Of a DNA stretch of 64,000 nt, positions 33,320-41,427 are shown one piece after another. Both the position numbers and the translations under genes were made by a program. Location: assembly GCA_963578605.1 (NCBI GenBank), contig CAUZEA010000012.1, positions 1-64,000 of the forward strand, in the 5' to 3' direction. Every line of letters begins with the position of its first letter. Positions within the stretch are counted from its first letter, which is position 1. The stretch comes from JAKVCB01 sp963578605 (lineage in GTDB: Bacteria > Planctomycetota > Planctomycetia > Pirellulales > Lacipirellulaceae). Below the pieces are notes generated by a model. It was not told where the DNA came from, ran no database searches, and worked only from the letters and a program-made list of their open reading frames with translations.

Positions 33320-33509
33320 AGGGGCATGCTGTCTGGAGGGGTCGTGGTGCCGAGCCGCTGGCGACCTTGTAAAAGGTGCCTGCCACCAGGCAATGCCCAG
33401 CGGAGGAATCCTACCAGGGCGCCAGCAACGGCAGTGGCCTGGAGGTGGGTGATTGTGGGCGCCGGCAAAATTGTCCCGCTGGTTTGTTGGGGATTGCGAT
33501 GTTGCGATT

Positions 33510-34022
33510 TCAGACGACGGTGCCGGCGATCAGCTTGAACGCGGGATCCTGATGGAGCGTGACGAAGTCGGGTTCGTCGAGCACCAGATCACGAAAATTG
33601 GCATCGATATCCAGGGCCTGAGAGAGATAGCTGATCGCAAGAGTCCGATTGCGGGCCAGGGTCCAATAACAGGCGAGGTTGTAGTGCAGGATCGCTTCGC
33701 TGCCGTCCACATCCAGGGCCTGTTCCAGTGCTTGAATCGCGTGATCGAGTTGGCCTGTCCGTTTGTAGCACCAACCCAACGCTATCCAAACATGGATGTT
33801 GTCAGGTGTCAGTTCGGCGCTCCGCTCGAGCGGAAAGAGGGCCTCGCGAAAACACCCCAGCTCCCGCAGTGCTTCGCCCATCAGATAAGATGCCCGCGCA
33901 TTGCCGTGCACAAACTTGCCGCGTCGCTGAAGTGCGGCCAAGGCGTGTTGAGTCATACCGAGCTCAAGGTAGCCTTCGGCTTCTTCGATGATCCGCTGGA
34001 TGAGGAGATGGACACGGGACAT
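33510..34022 (-). CDS. Tetratricopeptide-repeat protein
   Basis: A 170-residue soluble protein made of about four TPR units: AEGYLELGMTQHALAALQRR, ASYLMGEALRELGCFREAL, HVWIALGWCYKRTGQLDHAI and ILHYNLACYWTLARNRTLAI, ending with a FRDLVLDEPDF segment that resembles the capping repeat of planctomycete TPR proteins. The frame is open much further upstream (to 34535), but only the part from ATG 34022 shows protein character. The binding partner is unknown. Confidence 0.78.
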   Translation of the reverse strand: MSRVHLLIQRIIEEAEGYLELGMTQHALAALQRRGKFVHGNARASYLMGEALRELGCFREALFPLERSAELTPDNIHVWIALGWCYKRTGQLDHAIQALEQALDVDGSEAILHYNLACYWTLARNRTLAISYLSQALDIDANFRDLVLDEPDFVTLHQDPAFKLIAGTVV

Positions 34023-34470
34023 TTTTAAATTACATCGACTTTGAAGTTTATCAGCTGCGTGGTGAAAAGCGTGGTGAAAAGCCGCCCCCCCACAATTGTA
34101 CTCACCAATAACAAGCGACCCAAATTTTTTCGACAATTTTGGGCCTTTTCGTAAAAGTTCAGGACTGGTGATTCGCACAACACAAAGCTGATCGAACGCC
34201 CCGGTCAGGCCGACGACAGAAACTCTGCGGTAGATACGCTTTTCCCGTCCCGAAGGGGGCCAAGCAAACGGCGGCAGATTTTCCGACGAGGCAACCCGCC
34301 AGTTCCCCCGAAATTCCCAGGATCGTAGCCAATCGGCAGGTTGTTTTTTCCGTTTGAACCTCGACACGTTTACCAGAGGTAACACGCAGGAAGGGCCCGC
34401 AAGGCAACGGAACCGCTGAAATGCCCGGTCAAGGCCGTCATTCGGCGGATCTGGTCGGTGGCCACTGCCG
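34023..34470. other. Intergenic region without a gene
   Basis: About 450 bases between the TPR gene (minus strand) and a repeat cluster upstream of a small plus-strand gene. The minus-strand frame of the TPR gene stays open across it, but the translation is Arg/Pro/Leu-rich and unlike a protein domain. No RNA gene or hairpin stands out. Confidence 0.45.
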
Positions 34471-34554
34471 TTAGGCATGCAAGTTGCGGGCTGATAAGTT
34501 GCGGGTAAGTTGCGGGTTAGGCATGCAAGTTGCAAGTTGCGGATTGCGGGCTGT
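34471..34554. repeat. Clustered AAGTTGCGGG direct repeats
   Basis: The 17-mer TTAGGCATGCAAGTTGC occurs at 34471-34487 and 34517-34533, and AAGTTGCGGG or close variants occur several times between. The cluster ends about 70 bases before the next start codon. It looks like repeated slippage or duplication in a non-coding leader. Confidence 0.75.
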
Positions 34555-34623
34555 TGAGAATGGCTTTGTTCTCGAACCTGTGCCCCAGACCCTGTGTGAG
34601 ATCGCTTGGGAGGAGTTTCCGAC

Positions 34624-34944
34624 GTGCGTCATCTTTGCCCCTACCTGCTGCCGATCGCTCTGGTGTCACTCGGCTTTTGCAGTTGTCTGGCCGCCACCCC
34701 GGTGGTCTGCGGTCAGGTTGTTCCTGACCGGCTCCCGTGGGTTCGCACGGCCGATGCGTGGGAGCTGTTGGGCAGTTGGTTGCACACGGTTCCCGTCGGT
34801 CCGAAGCTCAATCCGCTTCTGGTGGCGGGGGGGCAAATCCTGGGCTGTTTATATGCTTTGTGGGCGTTTTCCTCGGAGCCGGGAGCCCCGACATCGACGG
34901 GGTCGACCGATGTGGGACGCCGCCCTAACGTGAGCCATCCTTAA
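34624..34944 (+). CDS. Small exported or membrane protein
   Basis: A 106-residue protein starting at GTG 34624, with GGGAGGAG at 34608-34615 eight bases upstream, a strong ribosome binding site for this genome. The N terminus (MRHLCPYLLPIALVSLGFCS, ending near VVCGQ) looks like a signal peptide. A second hydrophobic stretch is LLVAGGQILGCLYALWAF. The C terminus is Pro/Thr/Ser-rich. No family recognised. The downstream gene at 35110 is on the same strand. Confidence 0.6.
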   Translation: MRHLCPYLLPIALVSLGFCSCLAATPVVCGQVVPDRLPWVRTADAWELLGSWLHTVPVGPKLNPLLVAGGQILGCLYALWAFSSEPGAPTSTGSTDVGRRPNVSHP

Positions 34945-35109
34945 GGGTTAGAGACCGCAACTGCATGACCGGGCGCGCAGCGGCTGGTTTTATTTTGTGG
35001 CAATCTCGCATTTTCTTGCACGATAAGCGGGTCTCGGGTGCCCTAATACTGGAAACGGCCATGCGGTATCCGTTTGCACACATTTGCACCTTTACCCCGG
35101 GATTGATCG

Positions 35110-37500
35110 ATGCGACTGACCCTCCGAACGCTGCTGGCTTACATGGACGAGATTCTCGAATCGGAAGACCAGCAGCAACTCCATGAGAAAATCGAAACGA
35201 GTGACTACGCTGGTGATTTAGTTCACCGCACGCGGGACTCGATGCGGCGTCTTCGACTTAGTGCTCCACAGGTTCTGGGAGCTGGTTTAGGGCTGGATCC
35301 CAATTCGGTTGCGGAGTATTTGGACAGTACCCTCCCGGTCGAGCGTGTGGCCGATTTGGAGCGGATTTGCCTGGAGTCGGACCTGCACCTGGCCGAGGTT
35401 GCTTCATGCCATCAGGTACTCACGATGGTGCTTGGCCAGCCAGCGGATGTGGACGCGGACATTCGGGCACGCATGTATGCGATTCCTGAATATGCCGAAA
35501 AGTGCAAGCAGCTGCAGGTCAAGGATCCCCAAACCGAACAACAAGCGGCCGATCCAACGGTTGAGCAACCGGCGGGTGATGTGCCATTGTCCAGCCAAAC
35601 AGATCGGCCTGACCCGAGTGAAGTGCCAGATTATTTGCGGACTTCACGCCGCGGGCCCGTCCAGATTCTGGCAAAAGTTTTAGCGATTGCGGCCGTTCTG
35701 ATGGCAGTTGGGTATTTTGGCCTGAACTGGTTTGGGAGTCCGTTCGCCGATCGTGAGGAAGTCGCCGATGGGCAGACTACGGACGGTTCAACCGGCGTTG
35801 ACGCACAGCCTTTGGCAAACCGGTCGAAGGTCGTGGACATCGCTACGGATCCAAATAACCAAGTGGTTGATCAGGCAGGCGAAATTGGACCGCCGGAAAC
35901 GGCTAAGCCTGCAGGCCATTCGATTCCGTCGCACTCGCCGGCAGACCTGCCCGTGGAAGTGGGTCCCAGCGACAGCGACAGTGCCCTTGAGAATGCGACC
36001 GGTGACGCCGCACCTGCAGCCAGCGGGGCGGAGGCCATGCCGTTGGCCGCGGGGGCAAATTCGGCTGACAGTGCCATCGACTTGAACAGAGCCGAGTTGA
36101 AGCAGGAAGAGACGGCGGTGACGGATTCCAGTGAGACATTGGGAGTTCAGGCCGCCGGCACATTACCCCGCTCCGAGCCGCACAACCCGTCAGACATCGA
36201 TTCAGCGGCCACACCCCCCTTGGCTGCTGCGGCTGGGCGCGACAGACCGGACGGCGTCTCCGTGGCGGATCCGCAGAGCGACGGGGCCGCTGTGGCCGAA
36301 AATGGCGGTGGCGTCTCTCCCGTGGCTGACGAACCGACGGAGTTGGGTACATTTTGGGCCGATCGCAGCGTGCTGCTCCGACTGGATCCCACTCAGGAAG
36401 CTTGGGTGCCGCTGGCCACCGGAACATCCTTGAGTGTTGGCGATCAACTCATGGCTTTACCAACATTTCGCCCCACCATTGCCTTGGATTCGGGAATTGG
36501 CATTGAACTTTCTGGTGCCACGTCGGTCAAACTGGATCGACGTACGCTCCCGCTGGCCGATCAGACAAAGTCGATCCCATTGCTGGAGGTGGTGTTTGGC
36601 CGAGTTGTCTTGATCAATTCGGGTGAAGCGGGCAACACCCTCGTTCTGAGAGTGAATAACGTGGAGCAAACTATTGAGCTGGGCAAGGACGTGCGGTTGG
36701 CGATCGAAGTCCGTCGGCGATGGGTTCCCGGTTGCGATCCCGAAGTGACACCCGCTCCTATCGAAGCGACTGCCTATGCGGCTGATGGTGGGATTGATTG
36801 GGCAGACGAAAACGGAGTCACGCCCATCGATGTTCCCGCTCGATGGAATTTTGCAACAGGCAAGCCGATCGAGACGGTATCGCTCGATTCTGCGCCGTTC
36901 TGGCTGAATGAGGAGCCGTCCAGTCGCTTGGAACGGCAAGCTGCAGATCAAATCCGCGAGCACCTACAACCCGGCATGCCGGCAAGGACCGGATTGTTGG
37001 AGTTGGCCGGCAATCGTCGCAAAGAAGTACGTGCGTTGGCGACTCAGTGCGGTGCCTATGTCGGACAATTTTCGCCGTTTGTCAGCGCGTTGCACGATTC
37101 GGATCAGCGATCGGTTTGGCCAAAGCATATCGGCACCTTGCGTGAGGCCATCGCCTTGAGCCCCAATTCGGCGATGCGACTCCGGCAGGTATTGGTCGAC
37201 CAGCGTGGTGGCGAGGCGGCCACAGACCTGTTTGAGATGCTCCGTGGTTATCGGGCAGAGGATATCGGCCGTACTCCGGAGGAAATAAAGGTTGGGGTTT
37301 TGGGCAAGCTGATCGGGTGGTTGGAAAGCGACAATCTCGATTATCGAGTTCTGGCAGCCCATAATCTGCATCAGATCACGGGCAAGAATTTGCTGCAGAA
37401 TCCGGCTGCGAATCCCAGTGATCGAACGCAGGGGGTGAGGCGGTGGCGGCAACGGCTCCGACAGGGCGACCTTGCCATTGGCGAGTCGTATGGGGGCTGA
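35110..37500 (+). CDS. Large membrane protein with anti-sigma-like N terminus and low-complexity linker
   Basis: A 796-residue protein. The N-terminal 130 residues (LRTLLAYMDEILESEDQQQL; NSVAEYLDSTLPVERVADLE) repeat the acidic-helix pattern of planctomycete anti-sigma/zf-HC2-like proteins twice. A transmembrane segment lies at about 185-205 (LAKVLAIAAVLMAVGYFGLN). A long Ala/Asp/Pro/Ser-rich linker (about 215-410) leads to a beta-rich domain (about 415-600) and an alpha-helical C terminus (GLLELAGNRRKEVRALATQC; YRVLAAHNLHQITGKN) that resembles HEAT-type repeats. No ECF sigma gene is next to it. It is probably an envelope protein; the function is unknown. Confidence 0.78.
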   Translation: MRLTLRTLLAYMDEILESEDQQQLHEKIETSDYAGDLVHRTRDSMRRLRLSAPQVLGAGLGLDPNSVAEYLDSTLPVERVADLERICLESDLHLAEVASCHQVLTMVLGQPADVDADIRARMYAIPEYAEKCKQLQVKDPQTEQQAADPTVEQPAGDVPLSSQTDRPDPSEVPDYLRTSRRGPVQILAKVLAIAAVLMAVGYFGLNWFGSPFADREEVADGQTTDGSTGVDAQPLANRSKVVDIATDPNNQVVDQAGEIGPPETAKPAGHSIPSHSPADLPVEVGPSDSDSALENATGDAAPAASGAEAMPLAAGANSADSAIDLNRAELKQEETAVTDSSETLGVQAAGTLPRSEPHNPSDIDSAATPPLAAAAGRDRPDGVSVADPQSDGAAVAENGGGVSPVADEPTELGTFWADRSVLLRLDPTQEAWVPLATGTSLSVGDQLMALPTFRPTIALDSGIGIELSGATSVKLDRRTLPLADQTKSIPLLEVVFGRVVLINSGEAGNTLVLRVNNVEQTIELGKDVRLAIEVRRRWVPGCDPEVTPAPIEATAYAADGGIDWADENGVTPIDVPARWNFATGKPIETVSLDSAPFWLNEEPSSRLERQAADQIREHLQPGMPARTGLLELAGNRRKEVRALATQCGAYVGQFSPFVSALHDSDQRSVWPKHIGTLREAIALSPNSAMRLRQVLVDQRGGEAATDLFEMLRGYRAEDIGRTPEEIKVGVLGKLIGWLESDNLDYRVLAAHNLHQITGKNLLQNPAANPSDRTQGVRRWRQRLRQGDLAIGESYGG

Positions 37501-37671
37501 CTGCGACCTTTCCGAGCCGGTGTGACCTCGACCCTGGCGGGTATCATGCTCAGCACCGAGGCGGTTGGGCTTGTGACACGGCTCGGCGCCGCTTGTGCGG
37601 CTCGTCTGGGCTGTTGAGAATGGCCCCATTTCCGTTGCCCAAGTCGGCCTGTTCATTCGCCCTGAAAGGGT

Positions 37672-37677
37672 TATAAT
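37672..37677 (+). promoter_or_regulatory. Possible -10 element for the hpf-pts genes
   Basis: A perfect TATAAT at 37672-37677, about 90 bases before the hpf start. The best -35 candidate, TGTTCA at 37650-37655, is poor. It is the only consensus -10 seen between the 796-residue gene and hpf, so it may drive the hpf-ptsN-ptsH-ptsI run. Confidence 0.35.
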
Positions 37678-37767
37678 AGAGCCTGGGGGCAGCTGTGGAT
37701 TGGTATCCGATCCGTCGTCCAGGTTTTTATCGTGGGTGGATACCCGCGTTTTCCGGGAAAGTTGCAC

Positions 37768-38166
37768 GTGCAGATCGACATTTCAGCCCGACATGGTCAT
37801 CTGAGCGATGCCAGCCGCGACAAAATTGTCTCAAAAGTGGGAAAATTGCAGCGATATTTTGACCGTTTGTTCTCCATCGAAGTGATTGTGGATCTCAAGG
37901 ACCAGGAGCGGCCGCGGGTTGACATCCAGGTTTCGGCCGAGCACAAGCACGATTTTGTGGCTCACGAACAAACCGACAGTTTGTGGGGTTCGATCGACGC
38001 GGTCGTGCAAAAAATCGAGCAACAGCTTCGCAGATACAAGGAGAAGGTCCAGCGACAAAATCGCAATCACGATATGCGGCGCCAGGAAAAAGCAGCTGAT
38101 TCGGAAGGGGGATTTGACGAACAGGAGTCGACGGAATTTGATGAAGTGGGGCTTGATGAAGCTTAA
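37768..38166 (+). CDS. hpf: Ribosome hibernation-promoting factor, short form (HPF/YfiA family)
   Basis: A 132-residue protein. The S30AE domain covers about residues 1-100: MQIDISARHGHLSDASRDKI, SIEVIVDLKDQERPRVDIQV and ADSLWGSI-like DSLWGSIDAVVQKIEQQLRR. It lacks the long C-terminal dimerisation domain and instead ends in an acidic tail (EQESTEFDEVGLDEA). GTG 37768 is the chosen start; an in-frame start at 37732 would add an unrelated peptide. HPF/YfiA binds the 30S A and P sites and helps form inactive ribosomes in stationary phase. It is followed by ptsN, as in the proteobacterial rpoN-hpf-ptsN cluster, but rpoN is absent. Confidence 0.92.
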   Translation: MQIDISARHGHLSDASRDKIVSKVGKLQRYFDRLFSIEVIVDLKDQERPRVDIQVSAEHKHDFVAHEQTDSLWGSIDAVVQKIEQQLRRYKEKVQRQNRNHDMRRQEKAADSEGGFDEQESTEFDEVGLDEA

Positions 38167-38343
38167 CGAGTAGGATTTGATGAAGGTGCCGCCCACGAGC
38201 TGCTGTGCGGCAACAGGATATTTCCCGAACCGACCGGTATCGATACGAGTCAGGGTGCCTGTCGAATGGTTCCTGCCGTGCAAAGCCACGATTTGGCGCA
38301 ACGAAACCGATCAACCAACAAGCATTGAGGATATAGCAAGAGC

Positions 38344-38820
38344 ATGAAATTTGCTGATTTCATTTGTCACGAGGCGATCACTACCGATTTGGAAGCGGAT
38401 GGCAAGCTGGAGGTGATCCGGCAGATTGTGTCGGTGCTGGTTTCGGCGGGTAAAATTGAAGAGCAGGAATTTGAAGGGATTGTCGAGGCAATTTTGAAGC
38501 GGGAAGAGCTCGGTAGTACGGGCATTGGCCGCGGCGTGGCGGTACCCCATACGAAGCACTCCACGGTCGAAAAGCTGTTTGGTACGGTGGCTATAAGTCC
38601 GAGCGGGGTTGATTTCGAGAGCCTGGACGGGGAGAAGGTACATTTGTTGTTTTTGCTGATCTCGCCCCCGGATCGCCCTGGAGACCACTTGCGAGCCTTG
38701 GAGAACATATCACGTCAGCTGCGAGATGATACTTTTTGCCGTTTTTTGAAACAGAGCATAACACCAGACGACGTTTGGCAGCTTTTAGAAGAAGCTGATG
38801 ACAACCAGTTTGCATCTTGA
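38344..38820 (+). CDS. ptsN: PTS IIA-type regulatory protein (PtsN/EIIA-Ntr or fructose IIA type)
   Basis: A 158-residue PTS EIIA type-2 domain protein. The phosphorylatable histidine is in GRGVAVPHTKHSTVEKL (about residue 69), the conserved pattern of PtsN/FruA IIA domains. LLFLLISPPDRPGDHLRALE and the last helix complete the domain. There is no fused IIB/IIC, so it is a regulatory or stand-alone IIA and not a sugar transporter part. It follows hpf and ends four bases before the HPr gene region. Confidence 0.93.
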   Translation: MKFADFICHEAITTDLEADGKLEVIRQIVSVLVSAGKIEEQEFEGIVEAILKREELGSTGIGRGVAVPHTKHSTVEKLFGTVAISPSGVDFESLDGEKVHLLFLLISPPDRPGDHLRALENISRQLRDDTFCRFLKQSITPDDVWQLLEEADDNQFAS

Positions 38821-38828
38821 GGGCTGTT

Positions 38829-39134
38829 ATGGGTAACCCGCCCGTTTCACGAATTTTGCTGATTAAAGGTCCTCAGGGGCTCCATGCGCGACCTGCGGAG
38901 TTGTTTGCCCGCACCGCGATGCAATATGAAGCCGCTATTGAGCTCATACGTGTCGAAATCCGGGTAGACGCAAAGAGCGTTTTACAACTTTTGACTCTCG
39001 GGGCGGACCAGGGGACGGAACTTGTCCTCGAAGCCCGCGGAGTCGACGCCCGGCAGGCCGTCGAGGCGTTGGTCCAACTGGTGGACCGTGACTTCGCAGA
39101 CGAGAAAAATTTAAATCAAGAGCAAGCTCGCTGA
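38829..39134 (+). CDS. ptsH: Phosphocarrier protein HPr-like
   Basis: A 101-residue protein of the HPr family. GPQGLHARPAELFARTA carries the active-site histidine (about residue 19), and VDAKSVLQLLTLGADQGTEL matches the region of the regulatory serine. ATG 38829 is preceded by GAGGG; a TTG at 38817 is in frame. It is slightly longer than the typical ~88 residues because of a short N-terminal and C-terminal extension. It passes phosphate from EI to the IIA protein. No hprK gene is in the cluster. Confidence 0.92.
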   Translation: MGNPPVSRILLIKGPQGLHARPAELFARTAMQYEAAIELIRVEIRVDAKSVLQLLTLGADQGTELVLEARGVDARQAVEALVQLVDRDFADEKNLNQEQAR

Positions 39135-39499
39135 TTGAGGCGGCCTGGCCGCTGAATTGCCGGCTTCAAAAGCCGGTCTGCGGTGTGCTTGCTCGCCAAC
39201 GGGTCCCCGGTAGCGATCCAGTGAGCGGCGTACAAGCCTGTTCTGGGTCGAATCGGGCGCAGTCGCGTTCCGTCTGCCGGCGATCTTGTCCAACACAATG
39301 GTGTAGTCCTGTTAAGGATGGCGCACCGATGAGACACTTGGAGCTTACAGCGGATCGAGAGCAAGGTTTCGCGAGGCATGTTGTCGCGCGGGGCTGATGG
39401 AGATCGATCCGAGGGTGATCCTCGCTAGGGGTCAACCGCTGTTCGCTAGCCTAAGTTCAACTCGGTCTTCCTTTGGCGGGATTACCACACAGGTATTCC
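39135..39499. other. ptsH-ptsI intergenic region with hairpins
   Basis: About 365 bases. CCGGCTT-CAA-AAGCCGG at 39160-39176 is a short perfect hairpin, and GCGGCC..GGCCGC just before it is another small one. They may end or attenuate transcription after ptsH, so ptsI might have its own promoter. No gene is seen in this stretch. Confidence 0.5.
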
Positions 39500-41242
39500 A
39501 TGGAACGCCTACAGGGGATTGCTGTTTCGCCCGGTGTGGCAATTGGCGAAGCACTCGTCTTTGACAACGAAGGATTTCGAATCCCTCGTCGATTCCTGCC
39601 GCGCGATGCGGTTGAGGAAGAACTGGAGCGGCTCGACAACGCTGTCCAAGCTGCCACCCGAGAAATGGAGCACCGTCGCGGTCGTGTTGCCGAACAGTTA
39701 GGGGACCAGTATGCGGCAATCTTTTCGGTGCACATTAAGATGCTCAATGACCATCGCCTCCGGGATGAATTGGAGGAAATGATCCGTCAACGGCACTATT
39801 CGCCCGAATACGCGGTCAGCCGTGTGTTGCGACGCTATGCCAAGGTGTTCGAGTCGTTGGAAGGCCCCTACCTGAGGGAGCGGATGCATGACATTTTTGA
39901 TATCGAAAAGCGGCTCTTGCACCACTTGCTGGGTGAAAGACGCGAAGAATTAGCCCAGCTTACCTCTAAAGTTTTGGTGCTCGCTCACAATCTCACGCCC
40001 AGCGAAACGTCCAACCTCAATCCGAAGTTCGTGTTGGGGTTCGTGACCGAGATCGGTGGGCCAGGAAGCCATACGGCGATTGTGGCCGAAGCTCTCGGGA
40101 TCCCGGCGGTCGTTGGTACCGGACCGTTTATGACGGATGTTTCCGGTGGTGAGATGGTGATCATTGATGGCGACCAGGGCTTGGTGATCCTGCATCCCGA
40201 TGAGGAGACTCTGGCCCGCTACCGGCACGAATTGGTCGAACACCAGTCGTACGCCGTCAAGCTCGAGTCACTCCGCGATTTGCCAGCCGAAACGACCGAT
40301 AAGACACGTATCGAACTACTGGCTAATATCGAGTTTCCCTTGGAGGTCAAGCAGTGTGCCGAGCGTGGCGCCAATGGCGTTGGGCTCTATCGCACGGAGT
40401 TCCTGTACCTGTCGTGCGATACCGAACCCTCCGAGGAAGATCACTACCAGGCGTATGTCCAAGTTGCCCAAGCCATGACAGGGACTCCTGTCGTGATGCG
40501 GACTCTTGACCTGGGGGCGGACAAGATGCCTAGCATCCCAGTCTCTGAAGACGAGCGCAATCCGTTCCTGGGACTCCGCAGCATTCGTCTCTCCTTGCGC
40601 AACGTCGAACTGTTCCGGACCCAGTTGCGTGCGATTCTGAGGGCCAGCGTGCTGGGGAACATACGGATTATGTTTCCGTTGATTAGCACCCTGATGGAGT
40701 TGCGGCAGGCCCGCATGATCTTAGCCGATGCGATGGAGGATCTCGAAGAGGAAGGCACACCCTTCGATCGCGATATCCAGGTTGGCATGATGGTGGAGGT
40801 TCCCTCGGCGATCGTGATGCTCGAGCGGTTTGTGGACGACGTCGATTTTTTCAGCATTGGGACCAACGATTTGATCCAATACGTGTTGGCCGTTGATCGC
40901 GGAAATAAAGACGTGGCTAATTTGTATTCCGCCGCCGAGCCGGCCGTCCTGTGGCTCGTTAAGCGGGCCATTGAGATTGCCGATGCGCATCAGGTTGCGA
41001 TCAGCATGTGCGGCCAGATGTGTGGCAATCCACTCTACACGATGTTGTTGCTGGGACTTGGATTGCGCAGCATGAGCCTCACCCCCACGCACATTCCCGA
41101 AATCAAGCATGTCTGCCGCAATGTTTCGATCGAGCAGTGCCAGCAAGTTTCCGAGCGGAGCCTCCTGTTCGACAACGCCCACGACGTCAAAACTTACTTG
41201 AAGGAAGAATTAACGCGAGTTTTACCTGGATTGCCCATATAG
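39500..41242 (+). CDS. ptsI: Phosphoenolpyruvate-protein phosphotransferase (PTS enzyme I)
   Basis: A 580-residue enzyme I, the first step of the phosphotransfer chain, which takes phosphate from phosphoenolpyruvate. The active histidine is in GGPGSHTAIVAEALGIP (about residue 190). The C-terminal PEP-binding barrel has GLYRTEFLYL, MRTLDLGADKMPS, MVEVPSAIVMLERF, FFSIGTNDLIQYVLAVDR and SMCGQMCGNPLY. ATG 39500 gives MERLQGIAVSPGVAIGEAL, the canonical start. There is no GAF domain as in PtsP. Its last six codons and stop are the first unit of a 23-bp tandem triplication. Confidence 0.96.
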   Translation: MERLQGIAVSPGVAIGEALVFDNEGFRIPRRFLPRDAVEEELERLDNAVQAATREMEHRRGRVAEQLGDQYAAIFSVHIKMLNDHRLRDELEEMIRQRHYSPEYAVSRVLRRYAKVFESLEGPYLRERMHDIFDIEKRLLHHLLGERREELAQLTSKVLVLAHNLTPSETSNLNPKFVLGFVTEIGGPGSHTAIVAEALGIPAVVGTGPFMTDVSGGEMVIIDGDQGLVILHPDEETLARYRHELVEHQSYAVKLESLRDLPAETTDKTRIELLANIEFPLEVKQCAERGANGVGLYRTEFLYLSCDTEPSEEDHYQAYVQVAQAMTGTPVVMRTLDLGADKMPSIPVSEDERNPFLGLRSIRLSLRNVELFRTQLRAILRASVLGNIRIMFPLISTLMELRQARMILADAMEDLEEEGTPFDRDIQVGMMVEVPSAIVMLERFVDDVDFFSIGTNDLIQYVLAVDRGNKDVANLYSAAEPAVLWLVKRAIEIADAHQVAISMCGQMCGNPLYTMLLLGLGLRSMSLTPTHIPEIKHVCRNVSIEQCQQVSERSLLFDNAHDVKTYLKEELTRVLPGLPI

Positions 41243-41286
41243 TTTTACCTGGATTGCCCATGCAGTTTCACCTGGATTGCCCATGT
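41218..41286. repeat. 23-bp tandem triplication spanning the ptsI stop
   Basis: Three consecutive 23-base units at 41218-41240, 41241-41263 and 41264-41286 (core TTTTACCTGGATTGCCCAT). The first encodes the final LPGLPI of ptsI, and the stop TAG (41240-41242) straddles the junction to the second. The second and third are non-coding copies with three or fewer changes. A stepwise duplication at the gene end is evident. Confidence 0.92.
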
Positions 41287-41427
41287 AAAAGCAACTTTAC
41301 CCAATGACCCGGCCTGGCTGAAAGCCACGCCACGCATCCCGAGAAACCCGCATCCCGAGAAATTTGAATTAAATTCGGCAAGTACGATTCCGAGGAGCCA
41401 GCTTGCCGCCGTCATTAACCGTATACC

